DNA of 64,000 nucleotides, from positions 3,720,001-3,784,000 of the forward strand of contig NZ_CP036402.1 of NCBI RefSeq assembly GCF_004322855.1. The letters run 5' to 3'. This DNA comes from Egibacter rhizosphaerae (GTDB lineage: Bacteria; Actinomycetota; Nitriliruptoria; Euzebyales; Egibacteraceae). Positions within the stretch are counted from its first letter, which is position 1; every line of letters starts with the position of its first letter. Of the stretch, positions 18,487-27,323 are shown one piece after another. Below the pieces are notes generated by a model. It had not been told where the DNA came from. It saw only the letters and a program-made list of their open reading frames with translations, and did not search any database. Made by a program: the position numbers and the translations under genes.

Positions 18487-19005
18487 ATGGTGCCCCCGGA
18501 TCCGAACACCCCACCCGAGCCGCCAGCGGCGCTCGCCTTCCTCGAGGGCGTCTGGCAGGGCGAGGGGCGGGGGCAGTACCCCACCATCGACCCGTTCGAC
18601 TACCGGGAGCGCATCGAGTTCACGGCGATGCCGAAGCCGTTCCTGCGCTACGAGCAGGAGACGTTCGACGCGACCAGCGGAGCGCCGCTGCACGTCGAAG
18701 TGGGCTACGTGCGCAGCCCCGCGTCCGGGCGGGTCGAGCTCATGCTCGCGCACCCGACGGGGTTCGCCGAGGTCGAGGAGGGCGAGCTGCACGTCGAGGA
18801 CGGCGTCCATCGGCTGCGGCTGGTCTCCCGCACGGTGGGCGCGACCGCGACCGCGAAACGCGTCGATGCGCTGGAGCGCGACGTCGAGGTCGTCGGGGAC
18901 CGGCTCGACTACCGGCTCCGGATGGCGGCGGTGGGGGAGCCCATGACCCACCACCTCGCGGCGACGCTGCACCGAGTGGTCGACCCCGCGGCTACTCGCC
19001 GATGA
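18487..19005 (+). CDS. Nitrobindin-type heme-binding beta-barrel protein
   Basis: 172 residues from ATG 18487, preceded by GAGGAGG with short spacing; GTG 18490 is an alternative. The N-terminal [20 protein letters not shown] is the GxWxGxGxGxYPT signature of the nitrobindin/THAP4-like (DUF1794) family, a ten-strand barrel that binds heme and isomerises peroxynitrite. The C-terminal [10 protein letters not shown] carries the candidate heme-ligating His. Actinobacterial members are usually 160-200 residues. The last 14 bp overlap the convergent end of fumC. Confidence 0.9.
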   Translation: MVPPDPNTPPEPPAALAFLEGVWQGEGRGQYPTIDPFDYRERIEFTAMPKPFLRYEQETFDATSGAPLHVEVGYVRSPASGRVELMLAHPTGFAEVEEGELHVEDGVHRLRLVSRTVGATATAKRVDALERDVEVVGDRLDYRLRMAAVGEPMTHHLAATLHRVVDPAATRR

Positions 19006-20389
19006 CGCCGCCCTCGGTCATCGCCTTCGTGTCGAGGGCTCGGTCGACCTCCTCGTCGGAGAGCACCCCGGCCTCCTTCACGACCTCGCGCAGCGGACGG
19101 TCCTGCTCGAGCGCCCGCTTCGACAGCTCCGCGCTCTTGTCGTAGCCGATCGCGGGCACGAGCGCGGTGACGATCGCCAGGTCCTTCTCGACCAGCTCGG
19201 TCGCTCGCGCCTCGTTGGCCTCGACCCCGTCGATGCACTGGCGCGCGAAGTTCTCGGCGCTCGTCGCGAGCAGGTGCACCGACTCCAGCACGTTGCGGGC
19301 CATCACCGGGATGTACACGTTGAGTTCGAGGTGACCGTTCATCCCCCCGACGGTCGCCGCGGTGTCGTTGCCGATCACCTGTGCGCAGACCTGGGTCACT
19401 GACTCGGGGATCACCGGGTTGACCTTGGCGGGCATGATCGAGCTGCCCGGCTGGACCGCCGGCAGCTGCAGCTCGGCGATGCCCGTGCGGGGACCCGAGC
19501 CCAGGAGCCGGACGTCGTTCGCGATCTTCGTGAGGCTCACCGCCACCGTCTTGCACGCGCCGGACAGCTCGACCAGGCCGTCCCGCGCACCCTGTGCCTC
19601 GAAGTGGTCGGACGCCTCGCGCAGCGCGTCGGCCCCCGTCCGCTCGCGCAGCTCGGACAGCATCGCCTCGGTCATCCCGGCGGGCGCGTTCAGCCCGGTG
19701 CCCACCGCGGTGCCACCGAGCGGGAGCTCCGCCACCCGCGGCAGCGCCGCCTCCACCCGCTCGATCCCGAGCGCGAGCTGGCGCGCATAGCCCCCGAACT
19801 CCTGGCCGAGGGTCACCGGCGTCGCGTCCATGAGGTGCGTGCGGCCCGGCTTGACGACGTCCGCGAACGCCCGCGCCTTGCCGGCGAGGGAGCTCTCGAG
19901 CGTGCGCAGCGCCGGCAGGAGCTCCTCGGTCGAGGCTAGGTACGCCGCGACGTGCACCGCCGTGGGGAACACGTCGTTCGACGACTGGCCGGCGTTCACG
20001 TGGTCGTTGGGATGCACCGGGTCGTTGGCCCCGAGTTGCCCGCCGAGCAGCTCGTTGGCACGGTTGGCGATCACCTCGTTGGTGTTCATGTTGGACGAGG
20101 TCCCCGACCCCGTCTGGAACACGTCGACGACGAAGTCGGCGTCGTGCTGGCCGGACGCGACCTCGTCGGCGGCCCGCCGGACGGCCCCGGCCCGGTCGGC
20201 ATCGAGGACCCCCGCGCCCTCGTTGAACGTGGCAGCCGCGTGCTTGATCAGCCCGAGCGCCTGGATCACCCGCCGGGGGATGCGTTGGCCCGAGATGGGG
20301 AAGTTCTGCACCGCCCGCTGCGTCTGCGCGCCGTAGTAGGCCCCGGCCGGGACCTGCATCTCGCCCATGGAATCGCGTTCGGTCCTCAT
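18992..20389 (-). CDS. fumC: Fumarate hydratase class II
   Basis: 465 residues. Interconverts fumarate and L-malate in the TCA cycle. Shows the class II landmarks: [60 protein letters not shown] and the superfamily signature [15 protein letters not shown], close to the end [23 protein letters not shown] at 20389 with AGGAGTG upstream. Convergent with nitrobindin, overlapping by 14 bp. Related argininosuccinate lyase and aspartase were considered; the length and SSNDVFPTA motif favour fumarase. Confidence 0.95.
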   Translation of the reverse strand: MRTERDSMGEMQVPAGAYYGAQTQRAVQNFPISGQRIPRRVIQALGLIKHAAATFNEGAGVLDADRAGAVRRAADEVASGQHDADFVVDVFQTGSGTSSNMNTNEVIANRANELLGGQLGANDPVHPNDHVNAGQSSNDVFPTAVHVAAYLASTEELLPALRTLESSLAGKARAFADVVKPGRTHLMDATPVTLGQEFGGYARQLALGIERVEAALPRVAELPLGGTAVGTGLNAPAGMTEAMLSELRERTGADALREASDHFEAQGARDGLVELSGACKTVAVSLTKIANDVRLLGSGPRTGIAELQLPAVQPGSSIMPAKVNPVIPESVTQVCAQVIGNDTAATVGGMNGHLELNVYIPVMARNVLESVHLLATSAENFARQCIDGVEANEARATELVEKDLAIVTALVPAIGYDKSAELSKRALEQDRPLREVVKEAGVLSDEEVDRALDTKAMTEGGVIGE

Positions 20390-20607
20390 GCGTCACTCCT
20401 GCACGGCGGGGTAAGCATTGCGGGGCAACCTAGCGCGGGCACACCGACCGCCGCACGCTGGTCGCCTGCTGCGGGTCAGAACGCCGCGTCGCCCCGGCCG
20501 ACGACAACGAGCCGGCACCGCGCCTACGGTGAGGCGCGCACGCCCGAGCCCCGCCGGCCGACCGGTGCACCGCCGAGACAACCCGGACCCGACGAACCGG
20601 ATCGCAC

Positions 20608-21279
20608 GTGACGACGCTCCTGCTCATCCGCCACGGGGTCACCTCCGCGACCGGCAAGCGGCTCGGAGGTCGCACCGAGGCCCCGCTCGACGAGCGCGGG
20701 GTGGCCCAGGCCCGAGCCGCTGCCGAGCGGCTCGCCTCGCTGCCGATCCGCGCGGTCTATGCGAGCCCGCTGCGGCGCACCTGGGAGACCGCCGAGCACA
20801 TCGCCGCCGCCCGCCGCCTCGACCCCCGCCGCGCGGACGGTCTGATCGAGGTCGAGTACGGTCGGTGGACCGACCGACCCCTCACCCAGGTCGCGAAGAC
20901 GAAGCTGTGGGAGGCCGTGCAGAACCGTCCGAGCCTCGTCACCTTCCCCGAGGGCGAGACGATCCGCGGCGCCCAGGAACGCGCCGTGGCGACGGTGGAG
21001 GACCTCGTGGCGGCGCACCGCCGCGATGTCGTCGCCGCGGTGAGCCACGCCGACGTCATCAAGGGAGTGATCGCGTTCTACCTCGGCCAACCGCTCGACC
21101 TCTTCCAGCGGCTCGTGATCGCGCCGGGCTCGGTCAGCGCGCTGCAGCTCGCGCCCGGCGGTCGACCGGCCCTGCTGCGCCTCAACGACGACGGGCCGTT
21201 GGACCCGGCGGCGTTCCGGGCTCCACCCAGCCGCCGGCCCCGTGCCGGGTCCCGTAGCCGTCGTCCCAGCGAGGGGTGA
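20608..21279 (+). CDS. Histidine phosphatase family protein (MSMEG_4193-like)
   Basis: 223 residues, GTG start. The catalytic LLLIRHGVTSATGKRLGGRT (RHG motif), ERGVAQARAAAERLASLPIR, VYASPLRRTWETAEHIAAA, and the second His in VVAAVSHADVIKGVIAFYL are complete, so an active phosphohistidine phosphatase of the phosphoglycerate-mutase fold is expected. The substrate is unknown. The C-terminal 25 residues are Pro/Arg/Ser-rich and probably disordered. First gene of the conserved actinobacterial trio phosphatase - DUF3090 - SCO1664; overlaps the next gene by GTGA. Confidence 0.9.
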   Translation: MTTLLLIRHGVTSATGKRLGGRTEAPLDERGVAQARAAAERLASLPIRAVYASPLRRTWETAEHIAAARRLDPRRADGLIEVEYGRWTDRPLTQVAKTKLWEAVQNRPSLVTFPEGETIRGAQERAVATVEDLVAAHRRDVVAAVSHADVIKGVIAFYLGQPLDLFQRLVIAPGSVSALQLAPGGRPALLRLNDDGPLDPAAFRAPPSRRPRAGSRSRRPSEG

Positions 21280-21809
21280 GCCCGATGGGCGAATCGGTCG
21301 AGTTCGAGTCCGTGGAGTTCATCACCGCCGGCGCCGTCGGCGAGCCGGGCGAGCGCGCCTTCTACGTCCAGGCCGAGGGCGAGGGCCAGCGTGTCGCGCT
21401 GCTGGCCGAGAAGACACAGATCCGGTCGCTGGCCCAACTCGCGCAGGAGCTGCTCGGCCGAGCGGGCATCACGGTGACGCCCGACGACCTCGACGAGGCG
21501 TCGCAGCGGCTGCGAGAGCCCGTCGAGCCGTGGTGGCGCGCCGGCTCCATGTCGCTCGGCATGGACGACGAGGCCGAGCGCTTCGTGCTCGAGGTCGAGG
21601 AACTACCCGAGGAGCTCGATCCCGCGGAGGAACCTGGCGAGGCGCGGTTCTGGATGACCCGGGAGCAGCTGACCGCCCTGGCCGCGTACGCGGCCTACGC
21701 CGTCGAAGCGGGGGCGCGCGAGACGTGCCGGCTCTGCTCCCGCCCCATCGACCCCGTCGAGGGGCACGTGTGCCCCGCGCAGAACGGTCATGGCCCTCTC
21801 ACCACCTGA
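21276..21809 (+). CDS. DUF3090 family protein
   Basis: 177 residues, GTG start overlapping the previous stop. Family traits: GEPGERAFYVQAEGEGQRVA, LLAEKTQIRSLAQLAQELL, WRAGSMSLGMDDEAERFVLE and a C-terminal zinc-ribbon-like CRLCSRPIDPVEGHVCPAQN with two CxxC-type pairs and a His. The biochemical role of DUF3090 is not established. It is always found between a histidine phosphatase and a SCO1664-type protein in actinobacteria, and here overlaps both (4 and 20 nt), so the three likely act together. Confidence 0.9.
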   Translation: MSPMGESVEFESVEFITAGAVGEPGERAFYVQAEGEGQRVALLAEKTQIRSLAQLAQELLGRAGITVTPDDLDEASQRLREPVEPWWRAGSMSLGMDDEAERFVLEVEELPEELDPAEEPGEARFWMTREQLTALAAYAAYAVEAGARETCRLCSRPIDPVEGHVCPAQNGHGPLTT

Positions 21810-22560
21810 CGCCCTGGCGCGTCTCGCCGACTCGCGGCTGGCTCCGCTGGGGCGCCTCGCGAACGCCAGCAACGGCACGGTGCTCGTGTCGGTCGGTGGC
21901 GCGCCGACGGTCGACCCCGACGAGCTCGTCGCCGATCCCGACCGCCACGGGGTCGTGCTGGCGATCTACAAACCGCGCGCGGGCGAGCGGCCCCTGCTGG
22001 ACTTCCCCGGTGGGACGCTGTGCCAGCGCGAGGTCGCCGCCTACGAGCTGAGCGCCTTCCTCGGATGGGATCTCGTGCCCCCGACGGTCCTGCGGGACGG
22101 GCCGCTCGGCGAGGGCTCGGTGCAGCTGTTCGTGCCCCACGATCCCAGCCAGCACTACTTCACGCTCGTGGAGGATCCCGGTCGCCACGAGGAGCTCGCC
22201 CGTATCGCGCTGTTCGACCTCGTCACCAACAACGCCGACCGCAAGGCCGGCCACGTCATCGAGGCCTCCGACGGCGAGCTGCGCGGCATCGATCACGGGC
22301 TGACGTTCCACGTCGAGGCCAAGCTGCGCACCGTGATGTGGGATCTGCACGACGTGCCCTTGCCGGCGTCGTGGCGCGACGACCTCGAGTGCGCCGCGAC
22401 GGCGCTGTCGGCCGGAGAGCGGGTCGCGCGGCGACTGACGCGACTGCTCGAGCCCGAGGAGATCGACACCCTGGCCCGTCGCGCGGCCCACGCGGCCACG
22501 CTGGAGCGCCTGCCGCTCCCGCCGGAGCACCGCCGCCCCTACCCTTGGCCCCCGCTGTAG
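21790..22560 (+). CDS. SCO1664 family protein
   Basis: 256 residues, overlapping the DUF3090 gene by 20 nt. It has a distant phosphatidylinositol 3/4-kinase-like fold: VVLAIYKPRAGERPLLDF with a candidate nucleotide-binding Lys, YELSAFLGWDLVPPTVLRDG, and the catalytic-looking LFDLVTNNADRKAGHVIE and LRGIDHGLTFHVEAKLRTVM with NNADRK and DHG in the places of the kinase loop and DFG motif. Kinase activity on a small molecule or protein is therefore possible but not established. Third gene of the trio. Confidence 0.85.
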   Translation: MALSPPDALARLADSRLAPLGRLANASNGTVLVSVGGAPTVDPDELVADPDRHGVVLAIYKPRAGERPLLDFPGGTLCQREVAAYELSAFLGWDLVPPTVLRDGPLGEGSVQLFVPHDPSQHYFTLVEDPGRHEELARIALFDLVTNNADRKAGHVIEASDGELRGIDHGLTFHVEAKLRTVMWDLHDVPLPASWRDDLECAATALSAGERVARRLTRLLEPEEIDTLARRAAHAATLERLPLPPEHRRPYPWPPL

Positions 22561-22603
22561 CGGGTCGCCGGACGTCCATCGGTCCGGCGCGACGGAGGGA
22601 GGC

Positions 22604-23818
22604 GTGGTGGCCGACGATCACCTGGTCGCACGACCGCACATCGACGCGGCACGGGTTCGCCTCGCAGGCCTCGTGCAGCACACGCCCGTGGAGGAGAGCC
22701 GCACGATCTCCGAGCAGGCGGGTGCCCGGACCCTGCTGAAGTGCGAGCACCTGCAACGCACCGGGTCGTTCAAGTTGCGCGGGGCCGGCAACCGCATCGC
22801 CGCCCTGTCGGAGGAGGAGCGGGCGCGAGGCGTCGTGTGCGCGTCGGCGGGCAACCACGCGCAGGGCGTCGCGCTGTCCGCCCGGGGCTTCGGGGCGAGA
22901 GCGACCGTGTTCATGCCCGAGCGAGCCCCGCTGCCGAAGGTCGCGGCCACGCGGGGCTACGGCGCGGACGTGCGGCTGGTCGGTTCGGGCTTCGAGGAGG
23001 CCTACGAGGCGAGCTGCGCCTTCCTCGAGGAGACCGGCGGCACCTACGTGCACCCGTTCGACCACCCCGAGGTGATCGCGGGGCAGGGCACGCTCGGGCT
23101 CGACATCGTGGAGGACGTTCCGGACGCGGGCACGGTGGTCGTCCCGATCGGTGGGGGAGGCCTCGCCGCCGGGGTCGCGAGCGCGGTCAAACTCGTGAGC
23201 CCCGGGACGCGGGTCGTCGGCGTGCAGGCTGCCGGCGCCGCCTCCTTCCCCGGGTCGCTGGCCGCAGGGGAGCCCCGCGGACTGGACCACGTCTCGACGA
23301 TCGCGGACGGCATCGCGCTCAAGCGGCCGGGCGACCTGACCTACGCGCACGTCGCCGAGCGGGTCGACGAGATCGTCACGGTCAGCGACGAATCGATCGC
23401 CCGGGGCGTCCTGCTGCTCGCCGAGCGGGCGAAGCAGATCGTCGAGCCGGCCGGGGCCGCGGGCGTCGCGGCCCTGCTCGATCGTTCGGCGACGCTCGTG
23501 GAACCGGTCGTGGCGGTTCTCTGCGGCGGCAACGTCGACCCGATCCTGTTGCACCGCATCCTGCAGTCGGGGCTGTTCGAGGAGGGCCGGTACTTCGCGT
23601 TCCGCATCCGTCTCAGGGACCGCCCCGGCGCGCTGTCGGCGCTGCTGGCCCGGATCGCGACCACCGGCGCGAACGTGCTGCGGGTCGACCACCACCGGCT
23701 CAACACCCGGCTGGGCGTGCTCGAGGTCGAGGTGGAGCTCGAGGTCGAGACGCGTGGCCCCGGTCACATCGACGAGCTGGTGAACACCCTGGTCGAGGGT
23801 GGCTACCCGGTCAACTAG
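22604..23818 (+). CDS. ilvA: Threonine ammonia-lyase with ACT domain
   Basis: 404 residues, GTG start after GGAGGCG. PLP enzyme that deaminates threonine to 2-oxobutyrate for isoleucine synthesis. The PLP lysine is in RTGSFKLRGAGNRIAALSEE, followed by VCASAGNHAQGVALSARGFG, the phosphate-binding loop VVVPIGGGGLAAGVASAVK and PAGAAGVAALL. A C-terminal ACT domain (RLRDRPGALSALLARIATTG, DHHRLNTRLG) predicts allosteric control. About 400 residues with a single ACT domain fits both biosynthetic and catabolic forms, so ilvA or tdcB cannot be separated. Confidence 0.92.
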   Translation: MVADDHLVARPHIDAARVRLAGLVQHTPVEESRTISEQAGARTLLKCEHLQRTGSFKLRGAGNRIAALSEEERARGVVCASAGNHAQGVALSARGFGARATVFMPERAPLPKVAATRGYGADVRLVGSGFEEAYEASCAFLEETGGTYVHPFDHPEVIAGQGTLGLDIVEDVPDAGTVVVPIGGGGLAAGVASAVKLVSPGTRVVGVQAAGAASFPGSLAAGEPRGLDHVSTIADGIALKRPGDLTYAHVAERVDEIVTVSDESIARGVLLLAERAKQIVEPAGAAGVAALLDRSATLVEPVVAVLCGGNVDPILLHRILQSGLFEEGRYFAFRIRLRDRPGALSALLARIATTGANVLRVDHHRLNTRLGVLEVEVELEVETRGPGHIDELVNTLVEGGYPVN

Positions 23819-23836
23819 CGCAGCACCCAAGGCTCG

Positions 23837-23865
23837 TCGACCGAGTAGTTACTGGGCGGTAACAT
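23837..23865 (+). promoter_or_regulatory. Promoter with palindromic operator before the beta-oxidation operon
   Basis: TCGACC (23837-23842) and TAACAT (23860-23865) form a -35/-10 pair with 17-bp spacing. The perfect inverted repeat GTTAC-N6-GTAAC (23848-23863) covers the spacer and the -10 box, the ideal place for a repressor. The spacing resembles TetR/FadR-type operators of fatty-acid genes. The tetR gene at 27324 has a different operator, so the regulator may be encoded elsewhere. Confidence 0.6.
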
Positions 23866-23917
23866 ATGGTGCGCGTGGCTCGAGCCCCGCGCCCCGAGAC
23901 CCGACCAGGAGGTCCCC

Positions 23918-25126
23918 ATGGCCGCACAGTTGCGTGACGCCGTCTACGTGGACGGAGTGCGCGTCCCCATCGGCCGGGCGCGTCCCGACGGGTACTACGG
24001 CGCCACTCGTGCCGACGACATGGCCGTGCGCACGATCCGTGCGCTGCTCGAACGCAATGGGGGGCTCGATCCCGCCCGTGTGGACGACAACGCCTGGGCG
24101 GCGACCGCGCAGGTCGGCGACCAGGGTCTCACGCTCGGGCGGTCGACCGCGGTGCTCGCCGGGCTGCCGAAGAGCGTCCCCGGCTACGCGGTTGACCGGA
24201 TGTGCGCCGGCGCGCTCACGACGATCACGAACGCGGCGAACGCGATCCGGGTCGGTGCCCAGGACGTCGTCATCGCCGGCGGTGTGGAGCACATGGGCCA
24301 CCACCCGATGGGTGAAGAGGTGGACCCCAATCCCCGCTTCGTGGCGGAGAGCCTGGTCGATTCCTCCGCGCTGGTCATGGGAGCCACGGCCGAGAACCTG
24401 CACGACGAGCTGCCCGGCGTCACCCGCGCCCGGTGCGACGAGTACGCACTTCAGTCCCAGGAACGGGTCGCCAAGGCCCAGGCCGACGGGGTGTTCGACG
24501 ACCACGTCGTGCCGATGACGGTCTGGCAGGCCCCCAGCGACGATGCCGAGGGTCCGGGGGGCGGCTGGCGCGTCGTGACCCAGGACGAGCACCCGCGTCC
24601 TGGCACCACGCTCGAGGACCTCGCCGCCCTGCCCACCCCGTTCCGTCCCGGCGGGCGGATCACCGCGGGGAACGCCGCGGGCCTCAACGACGGTGCCGGC
24701 TGCGCACTGTTGACCAGCCGCGAGGCCGCCGACGAGATGGGCCTGGCCCCGACCATGCGCCTCGTGGACTACGCGTTCGTCGGCGTCGAGCCCGAGACGA
24801 TGGGCTACGGGCCCGTGCCGGCCACCGAGCAGGTCCTCGCGCGAGCCGGCCTCACGATCGACGACATCGACCTGGTCGAGATGAACGAGGCGTTCGCCGT
24901 GCAGTGCGTCGCCTTCCTCGACCACTTCGGCCTCCCGCTCGACTCGCCGAAGGTCAACCCCTACGGCGGGGCCATCGCCCTCGGTCACCCGCTCGCGATG
25001 AGCGGCGCCCGCCTGTCGATGCAGCTGGCGCACGCCTTCCGGGCCCAGCCGGAGGCGCGTTACGGCATCACCACCCTCTGCATCGGCATGGGGATGGGCT
25101 GCACGGTCCTCTGGGAGCGCTGCTGA
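23918..25126 (+). CDS. fadA: Acetyl-CoA acyltransferase (thiolase)
   Basis: 402 residues, ATG with AGGAGGT 4-5 nt upstream. Cleaves 3-ketoacyl-CoA with CoA in the last step of beta-oxidation. Catalytic residues are all visible: nucleophilic Cys in AVDRMCAGALTTITNAANAI (about residue 95), NEAFAVQ, His in NPYGGAIALGHPLAMSGAR, and the second Cys in TLCIGMGMGCTVLWER. It is cotranscribed with the fadB-like gene 51 bp downstream, together a complete two-gene beta-oxidation module. A biosynthetic acetoacetyl-CoA thiolase is less likely given this partner. Confidence 0.93.
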   Translation: MAAQLRDAVYVDGVRVPIGRARPDGYYGATRADDMAVRTIRALLERNGGLDPARVDDNAWAATAQVGDQGLTLGRSTAVLAGLPKSVPGYAVDRMCAGALTTITNAANAIRVGAQDVVIAGGVEHMGHHPMGEEVDPNPRFVAESLVDSSALVMGATAENLHDELPGVTRARCDEYALQSQERVAKAQADGVFDDHVVPMTVWQAPSDDAEGPGGGWRVVTQDEHPRPGTTLEDLAALPTPFRPGGRITAGNAAGLNDGAGCALLTSREAADEMGLAPTMRLVDYAFVGVEPETMGYGPVPATEQVLARAGLTIDDIDLVEMNEAFAVQCVAFLDHFGLPLDSPKVNPYGGAIALGHPLAMSGARLSMQLAHAFRAQPEARYGITTLCIGMGMGCTVLWERC

Positions 25127-25177
25127 CGCCGCCGTGGACGATCCCACCACCCGACGTCCCGAGGAGATGAGCGACTC

Positions 25178-27250
25178 ATGAGCGACCCGATCACCCAGTT
25201 CAGCGTGCGGTATCACGAGGCCCCGCGGGCCGGCCGCCTCGCGATCATGACGATGGACAACGGCGAGGACTACCGGAAGCCGAACACGTTCGGCGACCGC
25301 GCCTTCGACTCCCTGCACCGCGTCCTCGACGACGTGGAGCGTCGGGAGGACGTCATCGGCCTCATGCTCACCGGCAAACCGCACGTCTTCGCGGCCGGCG
25401 CGAACCTCAACCACTTCGCCGGCGTCGACGCGGAGTTCGCCGAGCAGGCGGGTCGGACCGGCCACGAGGCGTTCTCCCGCTTGTCGGATCTGCCGATCCC
25501 GACGCTGGCCGCCATCAACGGCGTGTGCCTGGGTGGAGGCCTCGAGATCGCGCTGCACTGCGACTACCGCACGATGTCGACTGCGGTGGGCAACGTGGCC
25601 TTCCCCGAGGTGTTCCTCTCGATCCTGCCCGCGTGGGGCGGTACACAGCTCGCACCCCGCGTGGTCGGCGTCGAGCAGGCGCTGGAGGCCATCGTCCACA
25701 AGCCGCTGGCCAACAACCGCATGATGGACGCCGCCGAGGCGGTCGAGCGGGGCTTCGCCGACCGTCTCGTACCCGCCGTGGACTTCCTCGACGAGAGCGT
25801 CGCGCTGCTCGCTCGACTCGTCGCCGGCGAGGAGACCATCGAGCGCATCGACCCCACCGTGGGCGGGGCGACCGGGCTCGACGAGGCGCTCGACCGAGCG
25901 CGCCAGGCTGCCGATGATCGCGTTCACGGCGCGACGCCCGCGCCCTACCGGGCGATCGAGCTCGTCGAGTTCGCCGGGCGCGGCGGGGACCTCGGCGAGG
26001 GCCGCGAGAAGGAGAGCGCTGCGCTTACCGAGCTCCTGCCCGCCCGGCAGGCCCAGGCCTCGGTCTACAGCTTCGACCTCACCCAGCGCCGCGTGCGGCG
26101 ACAGCCGGGCAAGCCCGACGTCCAGCCGAGGGGGGTCACCCAGGCCGCGATCGTCGGAGCGGGTCTCATGGGCGCGCAGATCGGTGGGCTGCTGTTGCAG
26201 CGCCTCGAGGTGCCCCTGGTCATGAAGGACCTCGACCAGGACGTGCTGGATCAGGCCCGGCAGACCATCGAGGGTGACCTGGACAAGCGCGTGCAGCGCG
26301 GGCGGCTGTCCGCGGGCAAGGCGCGCTTTCTGAAGTCGAACGTGACGTACTCGCTCGACGACGCCGATGTCGCCGGCAGCGACCTCGTCGTCGAGGCGGT
26401 CGCTGAGGTCATGGACGTGAAGAAGAAGGTGTTCGCCGACCTCGAGCGCGTGCTCGACGAGGGCGCGGTCCTGGCGTCGAACACCTCGACCCTGTCGATC
26501 TCGGAGATGGCATCCGACCTCACGCACCCCGAGCGGGTCGTCGGGTTGCACTTCTTCAACCCCGTTCAGGTGATGCCGCTGGTCGAGATCATCCGCGGTG
26601 AGTCGACCAGCGACGAGGCCCTGTCGACGGCGTTCGAGATCGCGAAGCGGACGCGCAAGTCCGCGGTGCTGTGCGGCGACGCCCCCGGGTTCGTCGTGAA
26701 CCGCGTGCTGTTCCGCTTCATGGGCGCCTGCGCGCGAGCCCCGCGGACCGGCACCCCGTTCACGGAGGTGGACGACGCGATCAAGGCGCTGGGCCTGCCC
26801 ATGGGGCCGTTCGAGCTCATCGGCCTGGTCGGGCTCGAGGTCAACGCCCACGTCGCGCGGGTCATGCACGAGGCGTTCCCCGACCGGTTCGACCTCGACC
26901 CGAACTTCCAGGAGCTCGCGCAGACCGGCCTGCCCGGGATCTACGACTGGTCCCGGGGCCGTGTGCCGTACGACGAGGTCGTCGAGCGGTGGCAGGTGGA
27001 CGCCGACGCCACCCCGATGACGCCCGAGGAGATCCGCCGAGCGGCGATCGAGGCGGTGGCCGAGGAGATCAAGATCATGCTCGACGAGGGCGTGGTCGCC
27101 GACGCGCGGGACATCGACACCTGCATGTTGCTCGGGGCCGGGTGGCCGTTCTTCAACGGCGGCATCTGTCTGTACCTGGACCAGACCGGGGTGAGCCAGC
27201 GCCTGTTCGATGAGCGCCTGGTCGGCTCGCAGGACCGCGGGCTCGCCTGA
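25178..27250 (+). CDS. fadB: Bifunctional enoyl-CoA hydratase / 3-hydroxyacyl-CoA dehydrogenase
   Basis: 690 residues. Residues 1-200 are a crotonase domain: oxyanion-hole GKPHVFAAGANLNHFAG and NGVCLGGGLEIALHCDYR, then AFPEVFLSILPAWGGTQLAP. From about 320 an NAD-binding fold (AIVGAGLMGAQIGGLLLQRL) begins, with the dehydrogenase signature VGLHFFNPVQVMPLVEIIRG, SNTSTLSISEMA, and the C-terminal dimerisation helices (GFVVNRVLFRFMGAC, GPFELIGLVGLEV). It hydrates enoyl-CoA and oxidises the 3-hydroxyacyl-CoA, feeding the thiolase encoded before it. Multifunctional alpha-subunit type; epimerase/isomerase activity cannot be judged. Confidence 0.94.
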   Translation: MSDPITQFSVRYHEAPRAGRLAIMTMDNGEDYRKPNTFGDRAFDSLHRVLDDVERREDVIGLMLTGKPHVFAAGANLNHFAGVDAEFAEQAGRTGHEAFSRLSDLPIPTLAAINGVCLGGGLEIALHCDYRTMSTAVGNVAFPEVFLSILPAWGGTQLAPRVVGVEQALEAIVHKPLANNRMMDAAEAVERGFADRLVPAVDFLDESVALLARLVAGEETIERIDPTVGGATGLDEALDRARQAADDRVHGATPAPYRAIELVEFAGRGGDLGEGREKESAALTELLPARQAQASVYSFDLTQRRVRRQPGKPDVQPRGVTQAAIVGAGLMGAQIGGLLLQRLEVPLVMKDLDQDVLDQARQTIEGDLDKRVQRGRLSAGKARFLKSNVTYSLDDADVAGSDLVVEAVAEVMDVKKKVFADLERVLDEGAVLASNTSTLSISEMASDLTHPERVVGLHFFNPVQVMPLVEIIRGESTSDEALSTAFEIAKRTRKSAVLCGDAPGFVVNRVLFRFMGACARAPRTGTPFTEVDDAIKALGLPMGPFELIGLVGLEVNAHVARVMHEAFPDRFDLDPNFQELAQTGLPGIYDWSRGRVPYDEVVERWQVDADATPMTPEEIRRAAIEAVAEEIKIMLDEGVVADARDIDTCMLLGAGWPFFNGGICLYLDQTGVSQRLFDERLVGSQDRGLA

Positions 27251-27265
27251 AGCCCTCGTCCCCCT

Positions 27266-27314
27266 TTGACACGGTGTCCAGACAGCATGTGTAGGCGATT
27301 GGTCACCGTGTCAA
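27266..27314 (+). promoter_or_regulatory. Paired operators and promoter of the tetR gene
   Basis: The 15-base site TTGACACGGTGTCCA (27266-27280) recurs on the other strand as TTGACACGGTGACCA (27300-27314), one mismatch, so 11-base arms TTGACACGGTG/CACCGTGTCAA face each other. The left site contains the palindrome GACAC-G-GTGTC and supplies a -35 TTGACA; TGTAGG about 18 bp later is a possible -10. The ATG of tetR is 9 bp after the right site. Autoregulation by the TetR protein is the simplest reading. Confidence 0.72.
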
Positions 27315-27323
27315 GATGGGGGC

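Noticed and set aside
23849-26869. A 1006-codon minus-strand open frame opposite the thiolase and fadB genes
   Set aside because: Pure antisense of two conserved enzymes; its composition mirrors their codons and no motif is seen.
27266-27314. Inverted repeats before tetR considered as mobile-element ends or a CRISPR-like repeat
   Set aside because: Only two copies, in the promoter of a regulator gene, with internal palindromes; an operator pair fits. No CRISPR array or cas gene is present in the window.
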